A DNA stretch of 64,000 nt from NCBI RefSeq assembly GCF_003480315.1, contig NZ_QUIV01000010.1:1-64000 (forward strand), read 5' to 3'. The stretch is from Clostridium sp. AM33-3. GTDB taxonomy: Bacteria; Bacillota; Clostridia; Lachnospirales; Lachnospiraceae. A program made the translations under genes and the position numbers. The notes beneath the pieces are model-generated. The model was not told where the DNA came from. It was given only the letters and a program-made list of their open reading frames with translations, and ran no database searches. Below, piece after piece: positions 9,499 to 20,700 of this stretch (position 1 is its first letter; each line of letters opens with the position of its first letter).

Positions 9499-12400
9499 TT
9501 ACAGCTGCGGGGATAAAATTTTCAGCAGTTCTTCCCTGGTGAGGCTGCCGATGGAAACCTGCTCCCCGGATATAATCTGGTCTGCCAGATCCTGCTTCTG
9601 CTCCTGAAGCTTTAAGATATTTTCCTCTACGGTATCTTTCATGATCAGCTTAAATACCGATACCTGTTTTTCCTGACCGATGCGGTGTGCGCGGTCGGTT
9701 GCCTGGTTCTGGGCTGCCACGTTCCACCACGGATCGTAATGGATGACAACATCGGCAGCAGTTAAATTCAATCCGGTTCCTCCGGCCTTTAAGGAAATGA
9801 GAAAGACCGGTGTATCATCAGTCTGAAATGCTCCGGCCATGCGGATACGCTCTTCCTTCGGGGTTGCCCCCGTCAGTTCATGGAAGGTGATACCCTCTTT
9901 CTTTAAGCGTGCTCCGATCAGTTCTAACATGGATGTAAACTGGGAAAACAACAGAATCTTGTGTCCGCCTGCGATACCACCCGTGATCAGCTCCATACAG
10001 GTATCGAGTTTTGCAGAACCGCCTTTATAACGGTCAAAGCACAGTGACGGATCACAACAGATCTGGCGCAGCCTGGTGAGCTCTGCCAGCACCTGGATAC
10101 GCTCGCTTCCATAGGTATCGCCGCTCATCTGCTCCAGTTCTTCCTTTAATGCCAGCGCATGAGCCGTATAGAGCTGCTTCTGCTCATCCTCTGCCATAGA
10201 ATAAACCACAGTTTCCAGCTTGTCCGGAAGATCTTTTAAGACATCCTTCTTTAAACGCCGCAGAACAAAGGGCCCGGTAAGGCGCCGCAGACTCTCCAAT
10301 GCATACGTATCTCCGTCTTTGACAATGGGTGCTTCAAACTGCCTGCGGAAGTGGGAATAGGTGAATAAAAATCCCGGCATCAGGTAATCGAAAATGCTCC
10401 ACAGCTCCGCCAGACGGTTTTCAATCGGCGTACCTGTCAGCGCGCAGCGGGTCTGAGCCTTGATCAGCTTCACTGACTTGGCGCTCTGGGTCAGCGGGTT
10501 CTTGATATACTGCGCCTCATCAATGACCTGAAAACGGAACTGGAATGGTTCATAGCAGGTGATATCGCGCTTTAGCAGATCGTAGGAAGTGATGAGGATC
10601 TGAGGGTGGCGGATTACTGCTGTTTTCAAGGCTGCTTGCGTAGTTTCCATTCCTGTTTGCACTGCAATGCGCAGAATCTCTTCCCGCTCCGGCGCAGTGC
10701 CGGTCACAGTCTGCACCGTGAGTCCCGGCGCAAACCGTTTCAGCTCATTCTCCCAGTTGTAAACCAGGGATGCCGGACAGATGATCAGGGACTGAGACTC
10801 CGGATGCTCCTGGGCCTCGGCCTGCAAAAGCGCAATGATCTGGATCGTCTTTCCAAGTCCCATATCGTCTGCCAGAATTCCGCCAAAGCCATTCACATCC
10901 AGAGTCTTTAACCATCGGTAACCAGTTTTCTGGTAACCGCGCAGCACCTGCACAAGAGACGCCGGAACCACATAGTCACTGTCCTCCACTGACTTCATAC
11001 CGCGGACCACCGCCCGAAACAGATTATCCCGGTAAAAGGTAATGCCGCTGCCCTCTTTTAACACACTGTCTAAATAAAGAGCACGGTAGACCGGAACCTT
11101 GACAGTGCCGGATAACAATTCTTCCCGCCCAATACCAAGACTGTCTGTCATACGGGCTACCGTCATCAGCCCGTTTTCACCGACATCTAAAAATTCTCCG
11201 TTCTTTAAGCGATAATACCTCTTCTTCGGATCGTAGCCGGCCAGGATATCTAATAGCTCGCTCCGGCTCATACCCTCTGCATCCACGTTCAGTTCCAGCC
11301 ATCTTCCCGATGTCTGAATGCCTACCTTCACCTGCGGTGACGGCAACACGCGGATCTTTCTCGCCGCATCTGTTATCAGGACCTGCCCCAGGGAGATGAA
11401 TTCTTCCATTCCCTCCGAAAGCAGGCGGTACAATGCTTCCTCGTCATTTCGGATCACCAGATATTCCGACTCGCCATCCCGGTACTGGAAATACCGGGTA
11501 ATCACCTGACTGATCTTAAACTCCCCCGGCACGTCACGGCAGATGATCCGCGGCACCTTGTCATCATTGAGGGGCGAGAAAGAAAAATCGCCGTAGGACA
11601 AAAGCGGTTTCATGGTAATCTCGTCCGGTCCGGAACTGTCAAAGGAGAATTGCGCTTTCAGCTCCTTCGGTCGGTAGCTTTCCAGGTCTACATCGTGGAC
11701 GGCAAGCTCCGCGTAGGGAAGGATTTTCTGCAGCACACGCTCATAAAACAGCGGAATATCACGCTCCTGAATGTCCAGGGTGTGGCTCTTTTTATCTTTC
11801 AGCACCTGCTCTAAAAACACGCCAAGTTCCCGAGATTCATTCTCATCAAGACACACCAGGCTTGTATCGTTGCCCACATACCAGCCCCGCTCTCCGGGAA
11901 TGCCAAAGAGCTCCTGGTCTACGGAAACGGCAATACCGTCGCGTCCTGCCCGGCAAATCTGTATCGGAAGGCGCATGCAGTCCTGCTTCACCTGCACCGT
12001 GCAGTGGGTTCCGTCACCGAACTCCACCTCCAGATTCCGGTTCTCCATCAGCTGAAAGAAACGGTCCCGGTTGGCCCGGTTTAAATTCAGGGTGCGAAGT
12101 CCCTGCATGGTGACAAAGGAGCTTTTCCGAAACTGCTCAAAATGCTCCTGATAGACCTGCACCAGCTCCAGCAGCAAGGTGCAAAGCTCCCTGTCCTCCT
12201 CCGCAAAAACGTTCAGGCTGTGATGAAAGGTCAGCTGCTTTCCGTAGGATACGCTGGCCCCCGTACGCACAGCCTCAGCAAAGGCCATCAGGTCCTTTAT
12301 AATATAAAAACGATCCCGACCCAGTTTGAATTCCAGACTGGCAGAACCGTTTTTTAACATCAGGCGCGGCACCAGCCGAATTTCTGTCTCTTCAGCATCT

Positions 12401-12705
12401 TCAATGATCTTTGCCACTTCCCGGTTGGTATACTCCCGGATCATGGTACGAATTTCCTGAGACGTGGAGACAGGACGGCCGGAATGCTGCTCCTGTTCTT
12501 TTTTCCATTGTTCCCACACAAGCTTTGCGTGCGCGCACATGCCTCTGCAGGAATTTCCATTTACACAAGAACAAGAGTAGTCACGAACCTGACTACCCTT
12601 GACATATAAGCTCACCTTATATAAAGTATCTCCGTCCTGGACAGAAGCCCGGATTCCCTGCTCCCCCTTCCAGAACGTGCTGGTGGCGGACTCCGTTATC
12701 TTCAT
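9499..12705 (-). CDS. SNF2-family DEAD/DEAH helicase with SWIM zinc finger
   Basis: A 1068-residue protein, probably a DNA-translocating ATPase of the bacterial Swi2/Snf2 (RapA/HepA-like) class. It starts with a SWIM-type zinc finger (SCSC...CAHAK, about residues 35-60). A long poorly conserved middle region follows, then the ATPase core: DDMGLGKTIQ (Walker A), DEAQ (motif II), LTGTPIENRL (motif III), and near the C-terminus FLISLKAGGTGLNLT and DRAHRIGQ (motifs V and VI). ATG at 12705 has AAGGAGG seven bases upstream; the frame further upstream runs through a GC-rich repeat and is not coding. The biological role is unknown; it follows argS. Confidence 0.88.
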   Translation of the reverse strand: MKITESATSTFWKGEQGIRASVQDGDTLYKVSLYVKGSQVRDYSCSCVNGNSCRGMCAHAKLVWEQWKKEQEQHSGRPVSTSQEIRTMIREYTNREVAKIIEDAEETEIRLVPRLMLKNGSASLEFKLGRDRFYIIKDLMAFAEAVRTGASVSYGKQLTFHHSLNVFAEEDRELCTLLLELVQVYQEHFEQFRKSSFVTMQGLRTLNLNRANRDRFFQLMENRNLEVEFGDGTHCTVQVKQDCMRLPIQICRAGRDGIAVSVDQELFGIPGERGWYVGNDTSLVCLDENESRELGVFLEQVLKDKKSHTLDIQERDIPLFYERVLQKILPYAELAVHDVDLESYRPKELKAQFSFDSSGPDEITMKPLLSYGDFSFSPLNDDKVPRIICRDVPGEFKISQVITRYFQYRDGESEYLVIRNDEEALYRLLSEGMEEFISLGQVLITDAARKIRVLPSPQVKVGIQTSGRWLELNVDAEGMSRSELLDILAGYDPKKRYYRLKNGEFLDVGENGLMTVARMTDSLGIGREELLSGTVKVPVYRALYLDSVLKEGSGITFYRDNLFRAVVRGMKSVEDSDYVVPASLVQVLRGYQKTGYRWLKTLDVNGFGGILADDMGLGKTIQIIALLQAEAQEHPESQSLIICPASLVYNWENELKRFAPGLTVQTVTGTAPEREEILRIAVQTGMETTQAALKTAVIRHPQILITSYDLLKRDITCYEPFQFRFQVIDEAQYIKNPLTQSAKSVKLIKAQTRCALTGTPIENRLAELWSIFDYLMPGFLFTYSHFRRQFEAPIVKDGDTYALESLRRLTGPFVLRRLKKDVLKDLPDKLETVVYSMAEDEQKQLYTAHALALKEELEQMSGDTYGSERIQVLAELTRLRQICCDPSLCFDRYKGGSAKLDTCMELITGGIAGGHKILLFSQFTSMLELIGARLKKEGITFHELTGATPKEERIRMAGAFQTDDTPVFLISLKAGGTGLNLTAADVVIHYDPWWNVAAQNQATDRAHRIGQEKQVSVFKLIMKDTVEENILKLQEQKQDLADQIISGEQVSIGSLTREELLKILSPQL

Positions 12706-12719
12706 AAAGTGCCTCCTTG

Positions 12720-12840
12720 CGCCTATACATGCCTCAGCTCGATTCCGCTTCGCTCCATCTCGCTGCGCGGGCTTCGCCCTATAGATGCCAGCAAATCCCA
12801 AAGGCTCTGCGAGCAAGCTCACTCGCCTTCGGGATTCACT
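12720..12840. repeat. GC-rich hairpin-forming intergenic element
   Basis: Between argS and the SNF2 gene, with composition unlike its flanks. It contains GGGCTTCGCCC (12769-12779) and a longer imperfect hairpin from AATCCC (12794) to GGGATT (12836) with inner AAGGC/GCCTT and CTCGC/GCGAG arms. It resembles small dispersed palindromic elements common between genes in this group of bacteria; no second copy is in the window. Confidence 0.45.
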
Positions 12841-12866
12841 GTCCTCTGCATGTCACTGCTGTAACA

Positions 12867-14633
12867 TCACATTCTAGATGGCGCCTCAAATCCGAGTACC
12901 TGGATGCATGCCTCCAGCACGCGTTTTACCAGAGTAATAAGGGCGATCCAGCCTGCCTGGCGCGCTTTGTCCTCCTCTGCCAGGATACGGGTATCGTGGT
13001 AGAAGCTGTTGAAGGCATTGGACAGGTCGAAAATGTACTGACAGATCTTGTGAGGTGCGGTCTCTGCGAAGGCGTTCTCCATCACATCGTTGTACTTGGA
13101 CAGTTCCAGCATCAGGGTCTTCTCCGCGTCGCTGACTGCCGGAAGAATCGTCTCTGCCTTTATACCCGGATTCTGTGCCTCATACTTGCCCAGAATGGAT
13201 TTGATGCGGACAATGGTGTACAGAATATACGGGCCGGTATTTCCCTCGAAGGAGATGAAACGGTCAATATCAAACACATAATCTTTGGCTGCCTGATTGG
13301 ACAGGTCACCGTATTTTAAGGCTGCAAGTCCGACAATCTTTGCTGTCTCCTTGGCCTCTGCCTCGTCCATGCTGCGATTTTCCATGATACGGTTGTAAAC
13401 AGCCTCATCGATATCCGCGATGAGGTGTTCCAGACGCATCACACCGCCCTCTCTGGTCTTAAACGGCTTGCCGTCTTTACCGTTCATGGTTCCGAAACCG
13501 ATATGGATCATAGGAGTTTCCGGTTTTACATAACCGGCCTTCTTCGCCACACGGAATACCTGCTTAAAGTGAAGCTCCTGACGCTTGTCTGTAATGTAAA
13601 CATACTTAACCGGCTGAAAATCCTTCTCACGCTGGATGATGGTTCCCAGGTCAGAGGTTGCATACAGAGCAGCTCCGTCAGACTTGCGGACGATACACGG
13701 CGGCAGCTCCTTGGAGTCGGTCGGTTCGGTGACGTCTACAACCAGAGCGCCCTGGCTCTCGTATGCCAGGCCTTTGTCCTGCAGATCCTGGATCAGCCAC
13801 GGAATATACTCTTCCGCATCGCTCTCGCCTTTCCAGAGTTCGAAATGAACATCCAGGTTGTCATAGTTTCTCTTTAAATCAGCCAGGGAAACGTTCATAA
13901 TGTGCTTCCAGATGGCAGTAAACGGCGGATAGCCTTTCTGAAGCTTAAAGGTAGCAGTCTGGGCGCGCTCCTTAAAAGCCTCGTCCACTTTGGACTTGCC
14001 GCTGGCGGTCGGGTAGATGTCTTCCAGCTCACTGATGGTAAATGGTGGCTCAGACGGATACTCTCCGGTGTAATTCTCATCAAAATAAACCAGATCCGGC
14101 TTACGGTCACGCAGTTCCTCGATAATGAGTCCCATCTGCAGACCCCAGTCACCCAGATGTACGTCACCAATCATATTGTAGCCTAAATATCGGCCCATGC
14201 GCTTTACGCTTTCACCAATAACAGCAGAACGCAGATGGCCGACATGCAGCGGCTTTGCCACGTTGGCTCCGCCGTAGTCCACAATGATGGTCTCACCGTG
14301 GCCTTCTTCCTCCACACCAAGCTTCTCTTCCCTGGCCATGCCGTTCATGAAATCAGCAAGATAAGCGGCATTTAAGCGGATGTTGATGAAACCAGGCATC
14401 ACGGCATTGATCTCGGAAAACATGGTGTCGCCGTTTAACTTCTCTACCACCTCATTTGCAATGTCGATGGGTTTCTTTTTATAAGCCTTGGCTGCAGCCA
14501 TAGCACCATTGCACTGGTACTCACATAAGTCCGGGCGGTTGGATAAGACAACCTTTGCATAAGACGCATCGTAGCCACAGGCGGTAAATGCAGACTTCAT
14601 CTCGTCTGCGATCAGATCCAGAATTCTCTTCAC
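12867..14633 (-). CDS. argS: Arginyl-tRNA synthetase
   Basis: Class I synthetase that charges tRNA-Arg. The 588 residues show the N-terminal Add-1-like domain, the class I motif as HVGH at residues 130-133 (KPLHVGHLRSAVIGES), Rossmann elements such as GDWGLQMG, ISFEGNTGPYILYT in the catalytic half, and the anticodon-binding helical domain ending LGFEAPSRM. As in most ArgRS, no clear KMSK is seen. The start codon is GTG at 14633 with AAAGGAGAG upstream. A consensus promoter lies at 14681-14709. The following SNF2 gene may be read through across the GC-rich element. Confidence 0.95.
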   Translation of the reverse strand: MKRILDLIADEMKSAFTACGYDASYAKVVLSNRPDLCEYQCNGAMAAAKAYKKKPIDIANEVVEKLNGDTMFSEINAVMPGFINIRLNAAYLADFMNGMAREEKLGVEEEGHGETIIVDYGGANVAKPLHVGHLRSAVIGESVKRMGRYLGYNMIGDVHLGDWGLQMGLIIEELRDRKPDLVYFDENYTGEYPSEPPFTISELEDIYPTASGKSKVDEAFKERAQTATFKLQKGYPPFTAIWKHIMNVSLADLKRNYDNLDVHFELWKGESDAEEYIPWLIQDLQDKGLAYESQGALVVDVTEPTDSKELPPCIVRKSDGAALYATSDLGTIIQREKDFQPVKYVYITDKRQELHFKQVFRVAKKAGYVKPETPMIHIGFGTMNGKDGKPFKTREGGVMRLEHLIADIDEAVYNRIMENRSMDEAEAKETAKIVGLAALKYGDLSNQAAKDYVFDIDRFISFEGNTGPYILYTIVRIKSILGKYEAQNPGIKAETILPAVSDAEKTLMLELSKYNDVMENAFAETAPHKICQYIFDLSNAFNSFYHDTRILAEEDKARQAGWIALITLVKRVLEACIQVLGFEAPSRM

Positions 14634-14680
14634 CTTTTTCTCTCCTTTGATCTTAGTTCTTCCTTTTATCCTGATGTATT

Positions 14681-14709
14681 ATTATACCTGATTTACGGGT
14701 AAAATGCAA
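14681..14709 (-). promoter_or_regulatory. Promoter of argS
   Basis: TTGCAT, 17 bases, TATAAT on the minus strand. The -35 box lies in the 3' tail of the terminator of the giant upstream gene, so the two elements abut. Confidence 0.75.
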
Positions 14710-14746
14710 GAAAAGGGATCGCACCGCACGGCACAATCCCTTTTCT
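14704..14746 (-). terminator. Terminator of the giant surface-protein gene
   Basis: AGAAAAGGGAT (14746-14736) pairs perfectly with ATCCCTTTTCT (14719-14709) on the minus strand, an 11-pair stem with a 16-base loop followed by TGCATTTT. It lies about 50 bases past the stop at 14799. Confidence 0.7.
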
Positions 14747-14798
14747 GTGACAGCTGTTCACACACTATGCAGACAGCCACATCATTTTGCTGCTTCTG

Positions 14799-17700
14799 TT
14801 ACGCGATCCACCGGCCATTCTCATCTACAGAATAGCCATCCGGAGTCTGTTCCTGACAGAACATGCTCCCTGCCGGATACTGCACGTGATCATACGGTGC
14901 GAAATAATACCATACGCCGTCAATCTGCTGCCATCCGGTGAGCATAGAGCCTTCACCCGGAAGCAGGTAGTACCAGCGTCCGCCGGATAAGATCCAGCCG
15001 GTCTGCATAATGCCTTCTTCGTTGAAGTACCACCACTTGCCGCCTCGGTACATCCAGCCGGTCTGGTATCCGCCGGTCTGTTTTGCAAACTGCCAGGTTC
15101 CTGCCTCAGTCAGGATCCAGGTTCCCTGGGTTCCGCTCACAACCGGCCGTCTGTTGCCTCCGTATGACGGGAATCCAATCTTTGTGATATTTCCGCCCTT
15201 ACTTGAAATATTGTAATGGGGAGTTGCAAAGATTTTTGTGTTTCCATCCTTATCGGTAATGGTGAAGGTGTAGCGGATGAAGGTATCGTGGCCGGTTCCG
15301 CCTTCCAGGTAGAACGGAGCGCCGCTCATCCACAGATGCCAGGTGTTCTCTCCGCCCTCGGTGGAAATATCCAGCTTATGCTGATTTCCTGCTCCCATCA
15401 TGCCGCTCTGGGCCTCTCCTCCATTTTTACCTGAGTAATCAAAGGTGTACTCCATGTCTTCTTCATCGTCCACCGCTCCACCCAGGATAAAGGTATCACT
15501 GCCATTTCCAGTTCGGATGATAGTCTCTGCCATAGTAGTTACTACGTTAATCCGGTTGTTTCCGCCCGGTACCAGAACAAACAGGCTGCCCGGGATCCGG
15601 CTGAACTGCAAGAGCGCACTGTTTGCGCCGCCTGCGATCTTCACACGGTTTCCGAAGAGATCAATCTGCTCATCCTCCATGGTGGTGGTCAGCTTCACGC
15701 TGCCCGGTGTAGCTAACGTAAACTGCTGTTTCTCAGAAGAACTTTCCATATCCAGGGAAATATCGGAAGTTTCACTCTCTGAGGTTGCCACATCCAGATT
15801 GCCGATCTGATCGGTTACGCGGACATTTACCTGATCCGCGCCGGAAAGCTTCGTGTTCTTTGCTTCCAGGCTTCCGCTGATATCCAGGGTTCCTCCGTCT
15901 GTGCGGATTTCCACGGTATCACCGGCCTGCAGACGGTTTTTCACACTGAGGTTTCCTTCATTATCCAGAGCCAGATTTCCGGATACCACTCCGGTCATCT
16001 CATTCACGCGGGTCTTTAAGTCTGCGTTGTCCGCTTTTACAACCAGGTGATCTGCTTTCACAGTTGTACCAGCAGATGTCAGGTTTCCGGATACTTCCAG
16101 TTCCATATCTGCTGTTGCCTCTGCCTTACTCAGATTCAGGCTTCCCTGATTCTTTAAGTAAATGTTTTCTGCCGTGAGAGCTGCATTCCTGGCCTTAGTC
16201 AGAAGCACATTGTCCTTCGCGCCGATATTTCCATCTGCCCGGAGGGAAATCTCCTCTGCTGATACATTCACGCTGTTTTCCTGATCCGGAATACCGTTTA
16301 CAATATCTCCGGCAGCTGTCAGGGTGATCCGGTCAGCTGCTTTCAGACTGCCAAGCTTCAGCATGCCTTCTGCCCTACTGTCTTTTAACCAGATCTGACG
16401 GTCAGCCTCTGCATTTAAAACGCCTTCCGTCTCCGTGGTGATCCAGTGCTCTGAAGATCCGATATTTCCAATGTTTCCAGAATCATCGGCTTTCGCAGTC
16501 AGAGTAATATTGCTGCCCCGGAAGTTGGTCTGGTCTTCTTCCTCTTCTGCGAGGCCGTTTAACAGATCACCGCCGGTCACAGTAAAGGTGATGTCATTAC
16601 GGTCATCCTCCGTGCCTGCTTCCACATGGCCGATGGTAAAGGTTCCATTCACATTTCCGGTAATGGTTCCGGTCGCGTAAATATTCACCTGTTTTCCAGC
16701 CGTCATATGATTCACCGTATAGTCGCCCTGTACATGGCTGGTAATGCTTCCGTTTTCTGCTTTGATACTCTCAATAGCAGTGCTGCGATCCATGCGTAAG
16801 AAAATGCCACCGTTTGCGGAACTTAACTCGGCAATCGGGAGAATTCCTTCGGTTCCGATATCGTGAAGGTTGATGCTGCCGTTGGCCTTTACGATCAGCG
16901 CATTCTGTGCCGGATCCGGACTCTTATCCACGATCAGGTTAGTGGTCAGCGCTTTTTCATCCGTTCCAACAGTATCTGCTTCCAGAACAATGTTTCTGGC
17001 AGTGACATTAGCCTCAGTGTCCGTGTCTTCCAGACCATTTTCCATAGCTCCGACTGTCTTAATCTTCACGTCACTGCTGTCAGAAGAAACTTTCTTCAGT
17101 TTCAAAATCTTGCTGTTATCCTGGATATACACGCCTGTCATGGTTTTCACCTGCAGTTCCAGTTCAGCCTCACTTCCGTAACCTTTCACTTTCAAGTAAC
17201 TGGTGTCTTCCGCGATCTGCTCTGCGATCATATCCAGTTTCTTGGTTGTTGCATGAACATCATCGTTTCCAATGCTTCCTGCAATTACCTTACCAGCTGC
17301 CTTAACCAGAATATGCTCCGGTGCAGTCAGCTGCTTCACAGTTACATTTTTCAGTGCTTCCAGCTCAATGCCCTTCTGTGCTGTCAGATGGTTTACTGTC
17401 ATATCGTCCAGTACTTTCAGCCAGATACTCTCCGCTGCATCACCATCCAGTGTCGTTCCCTGTACCTTAAGCGTCCGGTCCGCGGTTCCGATGGAGCCAT
17501 CCACTGCAGTCAGTTTCAGATTTTCGCCGGTCACATCTGCCTGATCTCCATCTTCAGTTCCGGTCATGCCATTTGCCGTGATCTGAATGTCGGATCCGGC
17601 TTTAACTCTGCCGATGGATAAAATTCCGCTCTCTCCTGTGTTGTCTAAGTAGATGCTTCCGTTTTCTGCGGCCGCAGTGATGGAGGTTACCTGGGTCTTT

Positions 17701-20700
17701 AATGGACTTTCTGCGGTTCCAATGCTGCCGTTTGTACTGGTTAAGTCAGCGTCTGCTGCGATCACAGTTGCTGCGGTGTTCTTGCCGATGATGCTGCCTG
17801 CTGTCTTAAAGACGATATTACCTGCCGCCTTTAACTGTCCCAGGTTTACATTTCCGGTCAGATCGGTCAGATAAATGCTGCTCCTATCTGACACTGCGCT
17901 GAGAGTGCTGTTTCCTGCTTCCACATTCATCACTTTATCGGTGTTTCCGATACTTCCTGTGGTTGCGTGAAGAAGTATGCTGGATGCGGTGATCGCTGCG
18001 GTAGTTCCGTCTGCTTCATTTGCAATACTTCCAGCTGTCAGGGAAACCGTACCGTTATTTCTGCTGCTTGTGATATTCTTCACATAGGCTGTGCCCTGCT
18101 GTGTTACATAGATATCACCCATGGAAATGATTTCCATATTGCCGGAAATATTAGTTCTTAAGTTCTGATCTGCCGTTCCCACTGCACTGCTCTTTAAGAT
18201 CCGAAGAGCGTCTGCCTTGATGTTGATGTCTGAGTCAAGTGCCTTCACTGCCTTGTCAGTGCTGATCTCTACCACACCATCGGAAGTGATGGAGCCAATG
18301 GCCAGCTCCCGGTTCTTTGCTTCAAGATAGATTGCTCCGGTGCTGTTTGCCGCAGTGTTGAATCCCTTCGTTCCAACCGATACACGAATCGGATCTGCGG
18401 AAGTACCAAAGTTCTTTGTTATCTGAACGGACATGCCAGCCGCGCTCAGATCCACACTCTGGTTTCCTTGTCTTGTTACAGTGCCGGCCACCAGAGTCAG
18501 GTCATCACCAGCAGTGATGGTTTCTGTCAGATTGACGTCCACATCCGCATTGCCAAGACCGCGGATTTCTGCATCATTCCTGGCATTGATGCTTCCAAGA
18601 TCATATGTGCCGAGACTGTCATACTCGTACTCAACGGTCTTACCCTGAGTCATATCAGTTATATCCTGGGTTTTCTCAACGGATTTTACCGTTACACCAA
18701 CATACTGATTCTTCGTTTCATCATAGGTAATGTAATCATATTCCTTAATTACCGTTTCAGATTTTACTACTTCATACTTCTTTGTATCCTTGTTGTAACG
18801 GATCTGATCATACTCACCTGCATCAGCACTTCCCTCTGCTGATTTGTAAATCAAAGTGACCTCATCATCCACTAGCCAGAAGGTCTTCGAAAGCTGATCT
18901 GTGTAAGTTCCATCAGCCAATGTTTTCAGATACCGGATTGCATCGTCGCTTCCCAGTGTCATGATCTGCGCCTGACCATTGATCACAACTTTTACCTCAC
19001 CAGTAAAGTTGCCAGCTTCATCAGTCAGATACTCCGCTGACCGATCCAGTTTCTGATAATTCACATTTCCATCCCTATCTGTGGTTACCAGATAATACTC
19101 AAAACCTGTGGTGTCATACCGCTCTTCTACATGTTTTCCATCTGCTTCCTGATATTCGGTTGTACATGCGGAATCTGTATAATACCTGGTCTTCCACTCA
19201 CCATTGGCATCTAATTCCGTTTTCTCATACAATGTCTGAGAAATTTCCTGTACTGCCCTGGTGCTTGCTGACACAATATTCAATGCAGTATTCACAGATT
19301 CTGTGGTTGTATAGGTCTGTTTTCCAGTTACCGGATCTTCAACCAGAACACCAACCAGCAGCTTCGGCAGAGCCATGATCAGGCGTACATTCCTGCAGTT
19401 AACAGACTGAATCAGAGCCTTATCTACGTTTCTGATCTTCGCTGCTGCTGCGTTTGCTGCCTTCTCTGCTTCTGCTGTCGTTGTTCCCTGGACTTCAATA
19501 TAGCGTTTCAGTCCAACCTGGAGATAAACATTGCCTGCTGCATCCACAATCAGTTCCGGACGTTTCAGACTATTATCATCATTGCCCGTTACAAACAGAT
19601 TTACATGAAGCGGTCTGCCATCAGTTCCTACATTTTCAGCATTTTGAATATTGAGCTTTGCTACATCGAGTTTCGCATTATCTCCAAAGTATACGCTGCC
19701 TCGCTGTCCATTGAACAGAACATTTAAGACTGCTGTGTAATAGGAGAACCATCCATCAAAGGTTACATTCTTTCCGGTATTGGTTGTAATGGTTACTTCT
19801 GGCTGATTGGTGTTATCCACCACATCATCCATCACAAACTTGGAATAATCACTGCAAAGGATGGTGTACGCGCAGCTGTCTGCATCGTACTCTGCTAAAA
19901 GATCGATATTTTTCAAAATCAGATTCTTCGCAGAGTTGTTGGTAATATTTAATCTGGTGATCACATTGTTGCTGTGAATCTTCACGGTTCCGCTTACTTT
20001 GCCATAGAGTGACTCAATCTTTAAGCTTCCGTTTGCCTTGGAACTGAAAGATTTGATGATGACATTGTCATCATTCTTCTCATAGGTTACATCGCTGTTC
20101 GCAATATTTCCATTTTCGTCAATGACAATATTTACGTCCGCATTGCTTCCATAATAGATATTACCATTTAAGATTACGTTGTTTTCAGATTTGTATTCCC
20201 CGTTTTCCTTCTTATCGGTTGCACTCTGGAGAATCTTTTCTACTACAATCTCCTCTACCCAGGTGATGACCTTCACGATTGTCTTTGTAATCCACTTGAC
20301 GATCTTATTCAGAGGCCACGGAAGCTTTTTACAAATCTTTTCGGAAACCTTTTCAATGACATTCTTGGTTCTGGTAACAGTCTGTTTGATAAATTCCGTT
20401 ACCGTTTCTGCCTTATACTCTGCTTTCTTTGTATAAGACACTTCGCTCTCGCTCTTTGCTGCCGCGCCAATGGCGATATCCTTTGCGTTCATGGAAGAAT
20501 CACTTCCGTAAATTTCTACATTGCCATAGACTTTTGTGTTATTGGTTGCTGTAGAAATGACAGAACCAGTACCGCCTGCGGTATAGCCATAGCTGTAAGC
20601 ATTGGTATAAATATCATTGGTCGAAATTGCATACAGAGTCAGTGTCTGACCTGCGTGCAGCCTTACGTTGGTGCCAGTTACTTTTGCGTTTGCTGTCACA

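Noticed and set aside
12867..14633. ArgRS looked defective because KMSK is missing
   Set aside because: Most arginyl-tRNA synthetases lack a canonical KMSK, so this is normal.
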